Positions 31,377 to 37,488 of a stretch of DNA of 37,488 nt are shown in pieces. The stretch comes from Victivallales bacterium (GTDB lineage Bacteria > Verrucomicrobiota > Lentisphaeria > Oligosphaerales > Oligosphaeraceae): positions 1 through 37,488 of the forward strand of contig JAGCSE010000338.1 of assembly GCA_017964325.1 (NCBI GenBank), in the 5' to 3' direction. The position numbers and the translations under genes were made by a program. Within the stretch, counting starts at the first letter, position 1. Each line of letters starts with the position of its first letter. The notes beneath the pieces were generated by a model. That model saw only the letters and a program-made list of their open reading frames with translations. It was not told the origin of the DNA and made no database searches.

Positions 31377-32252
31377 TTATTTCTGCGTCAAATCCAGCTC
31401 CATGCGCAAACCAAGCTCCGCATGGCGGAGCCAGCGGTATTCCTCCGCCGGCAACTCATCCGCAGGATCAAACGTCTTGAACAACTTGTGATAACGCTCC
31501 CTGAATTTCAACGAATTGCGGGCAATGTTCACCTTGTATTCCTCCGCACCGAAAGATGCCGTCGTAATACCCTCGAAATGATACATTTCCACTTTCGGCG
31601 TATAGGCGACTTCAAAACCTTTCAAACGTGCGCGGACACACAAGTCCAAATCTTCATACTGCACAGGATGGAACAGTTCGTCAAGATAACCGACCGATTC
31701 CCGCAAGTCCGTCCGCATCATCCAGCAGGCGCTGATGAGCGACCATGTGTTCCAATAACTTTGGTAACGCGGGTCGTCTCGATCAGCTCCGCGTCCACGG
31801 AAAGCGACACGGCCAAGACGGCTGATGCTCACGCCCGCGCACTGAATCTTGTGCGGCTGATATGGATAGATGATTTTTGGCCCAATCACGCCCAATTTCG
31901 GATGCGCTGCAAATTCATCGATAAAAAGCCGCAACCAGTCTTTCGAGCAGACAACGCAGTCGTTGTCCAAAAACACCGTGTATTGGCTTTTTACCTTCTC
32001 CCATGCCTCATTGCGTGCCAATGAACAGCCTTTGTTCTCATCGTTCCGCCATGTCGTAAATGCAATTCCCGCAGCCGCAAAGCGTGGTGCGAACTCCTGA
32101 ATCAAATTAGGAGTCGCATCCGCCGAACAATTATCAACTAGAAACATCTCCCGTGGCTTTGTCTCCGCAGAAAGAATCCCTTCCAAGGCATAACGGGTGA
32201 AATCGGCGCCATTGTGCGCCAACATGACGATTCCGACTTCGCAAAAACTCAT
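31377..32252 (-). CDS. GT2-family glycosyltransferase
   Basis: Glycosyltransferase family 2 moves a sugar from a nucleotide-sugar to an acceptor, often in cell-surface glycan synthesis. The 291-residue protein has the GT-A features: VGIVMLAHNGADFTRYALEG, FLVDNCSADAT, GCSLARNEAW, and VFLDNDCVV (D-x-D type). The QYEDLDLCVRARLKG segment carries the ED catalytic base. Its closest style is the rhamnosyltransferase-like (WbbL) subgroup. ATG 32252 follows GGGGAG by seven bases. Acceptor and donor unknown. Confidence 0.85.
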   Translation of the reverse strand: MSFCEVGIVMLAHNGADFTRYALEGILSAETKPREMFLVDNCSADATPNLIQEFAPRFAAAGIAFTTWRNDENKGCSLARNEAWEKVKSQYTVFLDNDCVVCSKDWLRLFIDEFAAHPKLGVIGPKIIYPYQPHKIQCAGVSISRLGRVAFRGRGADRDDPRYQSYWNTWSLISACWMMRTDLRESVGYLDELFHPVQYEDLDLCVRARLKGFEVAYTPKVEMYHFEGITTASFGAEEYKVNIARNSLKFRERYHKLFKTFDPADELPAEEYRWLRHAELGLRMELDLTQK

Positions 32253-32265
32253 ATCGCACTCCCCA

Positions 32266-32296
32266 AAAGAGCTAAAAGCCTAAAGCTTAAAGCCCT
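32266..32296. repeat. tagctt-type repeat, second copy
   Basis: The complement reads gggctttaagctttagg, cttttagctcttt, which resembles the low-complexity block at 25500-25556. It lies between the GT2 start and the topA stop. Confidence 0.55.
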
Positions 32297-32338
32297 TGTT
32301 TGATCTTTCAATAAATTAGATAATTACAGATTAAAACA

Positions 32339-35152
32339 TTATTCCTTATTGCGAGGTTTGATGTACCGGCACTTCGGGAAGGCCGAGCAGCCGATGAAGG
32401 GACGGCCGCGTCCCATGCGCTTCACAAGCGGGGCTCCGCATTCAGGGCAAACTTCATCCAGCATCTCAGGCGGCGGCGCAGCCTCGCCGATGCCGGCGGC
32501 TTTCGCACGCTCCTTGAAATCCGGAATCTGGTTCTCATACTTTTGGAGCATCCGCTTCAGTGCACTTACCTGACGATCGCTCAAATTGCCCTTCTGCTCG
32601 AACTGATTCAGGAGCGAATATGCAAACTCCTTGTCGTCAAACGCCTTATGGCCTGTACGAGCCGTCGGTTGACGCCATTCTTCAATTTCCTTCATCATGC
32701 CAAGCAGCTTCTCAATCTTCGCAACGGCTTCCGCCGACGGCGGAGCGACGGCGACTTTCAGCTTCGTCGCCCCCTTGTCATCCACGACGCCAACCGTCGG
32801 ATCCCCCGCATCCGCCATGGACGGCGTAATCGTCGCTCCCAGAGCAGTCACTAAATCCGTATATCCTTCAATCTTCGCAGCATAGCGCGAGGCGATTTTC
32901 AGCAAAGCCGCCAACTGGCTCTCGGACAACGCCCTGCCCTGTTCCACCTGACGTTTCAGCGACTTGAAGAACTTACCGTCGTCATACGTATGGTTGCCGC
33001 GCTTCACAGGCGGCTCCCATGTCAGCCCCGCCATCGCATTGAAAAGATTTTGCAATTCGGGCGACACCTCCGCTTTTGGACGCGCCACTTCGTGTTCGAC
33101 CTCCTCCACCAGGCTGCGAATCATCTCGCCATAGCCTTTTTCCTCCAGCCATGTCTGCACTTCCGGCAAACGCTTCACATAACGCGCACACATATTCATC
33201 AAGGCATTGGACTGGCGTTCCGTCAACTCCTTCCCCTTCTCAAGCTGCGCCTCCAGACTGGTTTTGAATTTTGAATCATCGTATTTCTTGCCGCCGCGCA
33301 GCACAGGGGCGTCAAACTCAAAGTCCTGCTTGAAAAGGCTTAGCAGCTCCTTCGTCTCATCAATAGTCAAATGGAACGAGACATTCTTGCGTTCGCCTTG
33401 CCATTTCTGGAATTTCTCATAGAATTCCTTCAGCATCTTTACCCAGTTCAGTTTGCCTTCTTCAACTTGGTCAAGCTCCTCCTCCATCTGCGAGGTGAAT
33501 CCAATGTCGAACAATTCGGGCATCTGCTCAACAAGAAAATCGTTCACCAGGAAGCCAAGCTGCGTCGGAGCCAGACTGCCCTTGTCCTTCGTCACATATT
33601 CGCGCTCCTGAATCATGTTCACCGTCGTCGCAAACGTTGAAGGACGGCCTACACCGTTCAATTCCAACGCTTTGACCAAGCTCGCCTCAGAATAACGGCT
33701 CGGCGGCGCCGTAAAGCACTGCTCCTTCGTTAATTCCTTCAACTCGCAATCCATTCCTTCTTTCAGCCTTGGCAATGGACGATTGCCTTCATCGCCGTTG
33801 TCTTCTTCGCCTATATCCTTGATATTATAAACCTTAAGATATCCGGGAAACACCGTCTCACGGGCTGCCGCACGGAATGTGCAGACCACGCCTTTCACAG
33901 CATTCTTGGCATTCGGTGGAAACACGAGCGAATCAAGAGCACCGCCATTGCTTTCAATTTCGACCGCATGATCGATCTGACGCGCCGCCGCCATCTGGCT
34001 GGCCATGAAACGGTTCCAAATGATGCGATAAACCCGCAACTGTGGTCCTGTCAGATAGTTGGAAACCGAATCAGGGGTCCGTGTCACATCCGTCGGACGA
34101 ATCGCCTCATGCGCTTCCTGCGCACTCTTGCGACTGCGATAGACGTTCGGCTTTTCGGGCACATATTCAGCCCCGAAATTCTTTGCAATATAATCCCTAG
34201 CCTGATCCTGCGCCTCTTTCGCGACATTCACGGAATCCGTTCTCATATAGGTAATTAGACCAACGGAGCCATTCCCTAGTTCGATACCTTCGTACAGCTC
34301 CTGCGCGATTCGCATCGTCTGGCTCGCCCCCAATTTCAACGCGCTTCCGCAGGCCTGTTGCAACGTACTCGTGATGAACGGCGGCGGAGCCGCCTGGCGG
34401 CGCGGAGTCTCCGACACTTTCGTCACACGATGCGCCACACCTTTGCTCTGCAGCGCATCTGCAAGCAATTCAGCCTGTTCCGCATTCTGGACAACTGCCT
34501 TTTCGTTGTTCAGGCGGAAAAGGCGCGTGCGAATCTGCGTATTCAAATCGGAACATGCAAACAACGCATCTAGATTCCAATATTCTTCAGGCTTGAAAGC
34601 CTCGATTTCACGTTCACGCTCCACCACCAGCCGCAAAGCGACCGACTGCACACGCCCCGCGCTCGTCCCTTTCTTAATGTGACGCCACAGCAACGGGCTG
34701 ACCTGATAGCCGACCAGCCGGTCAAGCACACGACGTGCCTGTTGCGCCGCCACCAAATCCATTTCAATCTGCCCGGGCTCCTTGAATGAACGCTCAATCG
34801 CGTTACGCGTAATTTCATGGAATGTAATACGATGGAACTCGCCCTTGCACGCGCTTTTCAGTATCTCCTGAAGATGCCACGCAATCGCCTCCCCTTCGCG
34901 GTCAGGGTCTGTTGCCAGATAAACTTGATCCGCCAGCGACGCCGCCTGTCGCAATGTCTTCACGACTTTCTTGCCATTCGCAGTCAATTCATACTGCGGC
35001 TCGAAATCATGCTCTATATCCACACCCAGCGAGTGCTGCGGCAGATCGCGCACATGCCCCATGGAGGCCTGAACCTGTATTCCATTTCCGAGAAAACGTC
35101 CGATCGTTCGCGCTTTTGCAGGCGATTCAACCACTACCAATGTTTTGCTCAT
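32339..35152 (-). CDS. topA: DNA topoisomerase I with three unusual C-terminal repeats
   Basis: Type IA topoisomerase relaxes negative supercoils. The 937-residue protein begins with the TOPRIM motif VVESPAKARTIGRFL. It has the active tyrosine near residue 300 (VGLITYMRTDS), GRPSTFA, and one C-terminal four-cysteine zinc ribbon (CPECG, GCSAFPKC). Between the core and the ribbon (residues about 615-885) lie three copies of a module of about 60-75 residues with the pattern [YF]DD-x2-F-x2-SL-x2-Q-x3-G-x-LS/T-x2-Q-x2-AL (KKYDDSKFKTSLEAQLEKG; HTYDDGKFFKSLKRQVEQG; KAFDDKEFAYSLLNQFEQKG). These do not look like the usual topoisomerase zinc fingers or C-terminal basic repeats. ATG 35152 fits the family start. 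The gene follows dprA by 40 bases. Confidence 0.95.
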   Translation of the reverse strand: MSKTLVVVESPAKARTIGRFLGNGIQVQASMGHVRDLPQHSLGVDIEHDFEPQYELTANGKKVVKTLRQAASLADQVYLATDPDREGEAIAWHLQEILKSACKGEFHRITFHEITRNAIERSFKEPGQIEMDLVAAQQARRVLDRLVGYQVSPLLWRHIKKGTSAGRVQSVALRLVVEREREIEAFKPEEYWNLDALFACSDLNTQIRTRLFRLNNEKAVVQNAEQAELLADALQSKGVAHRVTKVSETPRRQAAPPPFITSTLQQACGSALKLGASQTMRIAQELYEGIELGNGSVGLITYMRTDSVNVAKEAQDQARDYIAKNFGAEYVPEKPNVYRSRKSAQEAHEAIRPTDVTRTPDSVSNYLTGPQLRVYRIIWNRFMASQMAAARQIDHAVEIESNGGALDSLVFPPNAKNAVKGVVCTFRAAARETVFPGYLKVYNIKDIGEEDNGDEGNRPLPRLKEGMDCELKELTKEQCFTAPPSRYSEASLVKALELNGVGRPSTFATTVNMIQEREYVTKDKGSLAPTQLGFLVNDFLVEQMPELFDIGFTSQMEEELDQVEEGKLNWVKMLKEFYEKFQKWQGERKNVSFHLTIDETKELLSLFKQDFEFDAPVLRGGKKYDDSKFKTSLEAQLEKGKELTERQSNALMNMCARYVKRLPEVQTWLEEKGYGEMIRSLVEEVEHEVARPKAEVSPELQNLFNAMAGLTWEPPVKRGNHTYDDGKFFKSLKRQVEQGRALSESQLAALLKIASRYAAKIEGYTDLVTALGATITPSMADAGDPTVGVVDDKGATKLKVAVAPPSAEAVAKIEKLLGMMKEIEEWRQPTARTGHKAFDDKEFAYSLLNQFEQKGNLSDRQVSALKRMLQKYENQIPDFKERAKAAGIGEAAPPPEMLDEVCPECGAPLVKRMGRGRPFIGCSAFPKCRYIKPRNKE
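32500..33320 (-). other. Region coding the three TopA YDD-SL-Q repeats
   Basis: Copies lie roughly at 33110-33320, 32840-33030 and 32500-32680 (minus strand), separated by 60-160 bases coding for acidic or alanine-rich linkers. At the DNA level they are well diverged, so duplication is old and the motif is kept by selection on the protein. Confidence 0.65.
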
Positions 35153-35192
35153 TTTTTCAATATCCTCATTCTCAATAACAAGCAGATGTCCG

Positions 35193-36320
35193 TCAACACC
35201 TCGCCACACGCTTTCCAGGCTTCTGCTTCACAAGGTGTTTCAACTCCAAGTTCAGCAACGATGCCAAAACGCTTGAGGCGTTTTCGTCCAATTCCGCTAT
35301 TAAATCATCTATATTTCGCTCTCCATCTTTCAGTAAATTCCATAATTTCATCTCTAACCCGTGAAATTGCAACTCAACAGACCGAGTTTTTGTGTTTTTC
35401 TCATCAGTTTTTTCTTCTTTTGCCTTTCTTCCAAGCCCTGGAAGCAGGACAAACTCCTCCGCGATGTCCGTAAAACTCTCCACCAATTTCGCCCCTTCCT
35501 TTATTAAAGCGTGGCATCCACGAGACTGCGGCACATCCGCCGGCCCAGGCACTGCGAATACCTGTCGATTCTGCTCCAATGCACACGATGCCGTGATCAA
35601 ACTGCCGCTCTGAAGCCCCGCCTCCACGACAACTGTCCCCTGCGACATCCCTGAAATGATTCGATTCCGCATCGGAAATGCCCGTCTATCAGGAGGAAAC
35701 AACATTGGAAACTCAGAAACGACCGCCCCGCCGCTCTCCGCAATCCGCTTCGCCAGCCCGATATTCTCACGTGGATAAAGTGCCGCCAATCCGCTTCCTA
35801 TCACCGCCACCGTTACACCACGCGACCGCAAAGCCACTTCATGCGCCACCGTGTCGATCCCACGTGCCAGCCCCGAGATAATCGGCCACCCCGCATAACT
35901 CGCTGCGCTGACAATGGCATCCGCCATCCGTACGCCATACGCCGTCGTATGACGCGACCCCACCACTGCCAACGCTCCTCTGCTTTCTCGCAACGCCCTT
36001 TTATTACCATATATATATAAACAAATCGGCGGATCGTGTATCTCATGGAGCAGCGGCGGATAATCTTCATCCTCTTCCGTCAATATCGCCGCACCCGCAC
36101 GACGCACTCTGTCCAATTCTGCCTTCAAGTCACAATGAGACTCCCAATGGCTGATAACATCCGCCCACTTTGAACCGATGCCCGGTATTCGCTCCAACCG
36201 GTCACTACTAGCGCCCAATGCCTCCTCGACGTTACCGAACTCCATCTCCAGCAATTTCTTACGACCAGGTCCTATCCCCCCGATCAAATTCAATGCAATC
36301 AACGCTTCCCTATGTTCCAC
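35193..36320 (-). CDS. dprA: DNA-processing protein DprA
   Basis: DprA binds incoming single-stranded DNA in natural transformation and loads RecA; it is also kept in species not known to be competent. The 375-residue protein has an N-terminal helix-hairpin-helix (IPGIGSKWADVI), the Rossmann-like core with VVGSRHTTAYG, SGLARGIDTVAHEVAL, FPMRNRIISGMSQGTVVVEAG, and a C-terminal winged-helix-like domain (NIDDLIAELDENASSVLASLLNLE). The GTG start at 36320 is supported by GGAGG nine bases before it. The dprA-topA order is common in bacteria. Confidence 0.95.
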   Translation of the reverse strand: MEHREALIALNLIGGIGPGRKKLLEMEFGNVEEALGASSDRLERIPGIGSKWADVISHWESHCDLKAELDRVRRAGAAILTEEDEDYPPLLHEIHDPPICLYIYGNKRALRESRGALAVVGSRHTTAYGVRMADAIVSAASYAGWPIISGLARGIDTVAHEVALRSRGVTVAVIGSGLAALYPRENIGLAKRIAESGGAVVSEFPMLFPPDRRAFPMRNRIISGMSQGTVVVEAGLQSGSLITASCALEQNRQVFAVPGPADVPQSRGCHALIKEGAKLVESFTDIAEEFVLLPGLGRKAKEEKTDEKNTKTRSVELQFHGLEMKLWNLLKDGERNIDDLIAELDENASSVLASLLNLELKHLVKQKPGKRVARC

Positions 36321-36504
36321 GGCTCATCGCCTCCATAATGCAATCAGATGAGATTCTATTTTTCATATACAATATAGCCTATTTTTTCATTTTCAAATCT
36401 TCATTTTACTTTCATAAAAAATATTTTCTGCAATTCTTTATGAACTGTCATAAAAAACAATATTTATTCATAGATATTCTTTATTAAAAAAATATTAATT
36501 TTTT

Positions 36505-36540
36505 ATTGACTTTATAATATTAAGAATTAATTTAATATTA
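36505..36540 (+). promoter_or_regulatory. Promoter region with inverted repeat before the prepilin-like gene
   Basis: A perfect TATAAT lies at 36513-36518. A 9-bp inverted repeat, TAATATTAA (36515-36523) and TTAATATTA (36532-36540), overlaps it, a possible operator. A TTGACT at 36506 is too close to serve as its -35. The DNA is so AT-rich that chance is a serious alternative. Confidence 0.35.
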
Positions 36541-36599
36541 ATGATTAGAAGCAGAGAAAGGCGTTTCACACCTTAACAACAAAGGAACCAATCCCAAAA

Positions 36600-37274
36600 A
36601 TGAAAGCGAGAAAACATTTCACCCTCATCGAACTGCTCGTTGTCATCGCCATCATCGCCATCTTGGCCGCCATGCTGCTGCCCGCCTTGGCGAAAGCGCG
36701 CGAAAAGGCACGCACCGTCTCCTGCACGTCAAACGTCAAGCAAATCCTGCTCGGCTTCGAACAGTATCTGAACGACTACGACGACACGTTCTTCACTCAA
36801 GGCTCGCTCAATGGCGTGTATGTCGGCCTCAATCCGCAGCCCTATTACGAAAATGGCACGGTTGTTCCCGAACAGTACGGCAATTTCCAGCCTTTCGTCG
36901 CCCCGTACGTCGGTGACAACAAGTCCTTCTTCTGCCCCGCCGCGGCCAACTGGACAACTCCCTGGCAGCGTTTCGCCTACGACTACGACATGTCCACCGC
37001 CCTCCACTCGAAACTCCGCTCCACCGTTCCTGGTACGGGCGTCTTCCCGAAGAGCGTCTCCGAATGCGGCATTTTCATTGACGGCTACTATGAATGGCTC
37101 CAAGGCAACCAGCCCGGCCGTATGGAATTCCGTCACAACAGCATGGCCAACATCGGCTACATGGACGGCCACGCCGGCTTGATAACGGCCAGCGCCATGC
37201 GTCCCACCAACGGTCCGAACCTTTTCGGCTTCAGTTGGGAGAGCGGCATCAACGTCCAATTCCGCAACGAATAG
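36600..37274 (+). CDS. Prepilin-like protein with H-x9-DG motif (DUF1559-like)
   Basis: The 224-residue protein starts with a type IV pilin/pseudopilin leader: a basic stretch MKARKH, then [20 protein letters not shown], with the peptidase cut expected between the H and F or nearby, and the family glutamate five residues on. The C-terminal [13 protein letters not shown] fits the H-x9-DG signature of the large prepilin-like families of PVC bacteria (DUF1559 and relatives). Such proteins are exported and often lie in many copies; some are attached to sugar-degrading systems, but none is proven here. AAAGGAA lies upstream and a strong terminator follows. Confidence 0.9.
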   Translation: MKARKHFTLIELLVVIAIIAILAAMLLPALAKAREKARTVSCTSNVKQILLGFEQYLNDYDDTFFTQGSLNGVYVGLNPQPYYENGTVVPEQYGNFQPFVAPYVGDNKSFFCPAAANWTTPWQRFAYDYDMSTALHSKLRSTVPGTGVFPKSVSECGIFIDGYYEWLQGNQPGRMEFRHNSMANIGYMDGHAGLITASAMRPTNGPNLFGFSWESGINVQFRNE

Positions 37275-37298
37275 TCTTTCGTTTTTCCAAACATTGTA

Positions 37299-37334
37299 AA
37301 AAAGCCTCCGCATTTCGTTTTGCGGAGGCTTTTT
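37299..37334 (+). terminator. Strong terminator after the prepilin-like gene
   Basis: AAAAAGCCTCCGCA (37300-37313) pairs with TGCGGAGGCTTTTT (37321-37334) across a 7-base loop and ends in T5, the standard rho-independent form. It is symmetrical enough to work in both directions. Confidence 0.95.
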
Positions 37335-37360
37335 GCTTTCAAATCAACTCAAGACACAGC

Positions 37361-37488
37361 GGCGCTAGAGCCGCTAGAGCCGCTAGAGCCGCTAGAGCCG
37401 CTAGAGCCGCTAGAGCCGCTAGAGCCGCTAGAGCCGCTAGAGCCGCTAGAGCCGCTAGAGCCGCTAGAGCTTCTAGAGCCGCTAGAGC
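37361..37488. repeat. 9-bp tandem array at the right window edge
   Basis: About 14 consecutive 9-bp units of gccgctaga, with one variant (gcttctaga near 37470), run from just after the terminator to the window end and may go on. Each unit carries CTAG, usually a rare tetramer. Two frames stay open (LEP repeats on plus, and ARA), but nothing shows that this is coding. Confidence 0.9.

Noticed and set aside
1..37488. tRNA, rRNA or known riboswitches
   Set aside because: I looked in every gap for T-loop-like and conserved RNA segments and found none.

Overview
The window looks like a chromosomal segment of a heterotrophic bacterium of the PVC group, most likely Lentisphaerota (Victivallis-like). 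This is an inference. It rests on the prepilin-like protein with a C-terminal H-x9-DG motif at 36600, a GTP-type PEP carboxykinase, a GH78 rhamnosidase carrying a discoidin insert, a secreted SUMF1-type protein and a DUF4432 protein. No rRNA, tRNA, CRISPR array, integrase or phage structural gene was seen.

Left part (1-8458): an Rpn-family PD-(D/E)XK nuclease gene with a broken second copy at the left edge; a membrane von Willebrand A/TPR protein; a polysaccharide deacetylase; a small zinc-binding membrane protein; a PHP-domain hydrolase; and the rsfS-nadD pair. NadD carries an arginine-rich N-terminal extension of about 520 residues, built on about 25 copies of an 11- or 13-residue unit, so the enzyme itself is only the last 207 residues of 727.

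Middle (8619-18619): a metallophosphoesterase and HD-phosphohydrolase pair, a NYN-domain nuclease, a secreted endonuclease/exonuclease/phosphatase-fold protein, and a plus-strand group of GH78 rhamnosidase (interrupted by an in-frame TAA), GNAT acetyltransferase, short-chain dehydrogenase and MDR dehydrogenase. The last group looks like a small sugar-use cluster.

Next (18795-24443): the conserved yceD-rpmF-plsX operon, PEP carboxykinase, a membrane-anchored hypothetical protein, and quinolinate synthase NadA. Then (24580-32252): a secreted SUMF1-type protein; a four-gene minus-strand operon (DUF4432 epimerase-like protein, MFS transporter, secreted unknown, cytoplasmic unknown); an AAA/DUF4143 ATPase preceded by a 33-bp tandem array; and a GT2 glycosyltransferase. 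Last (32339-37488): a dprA-topA operon, a prepilin-like protein, and a 9-bp tandem array running off the right edge. TopA carries three copies of an unfamiliar repeat before its zinc ribbon.

The intergenic DNA is unusual. At least four different low-complexity repeat families sit just after stop codons or in intergenic gaps, and some supply the stop codon itself. Together with 33-bp tandem arrays in three unrelated contexts, they suggest a genome rich in slippage- or recombination-made repeats. The strongest candidates for something new are the NadD fusion, the TopA repeats, the four-gene operon, and the array abutting the AAA/DUF4143 promoter.
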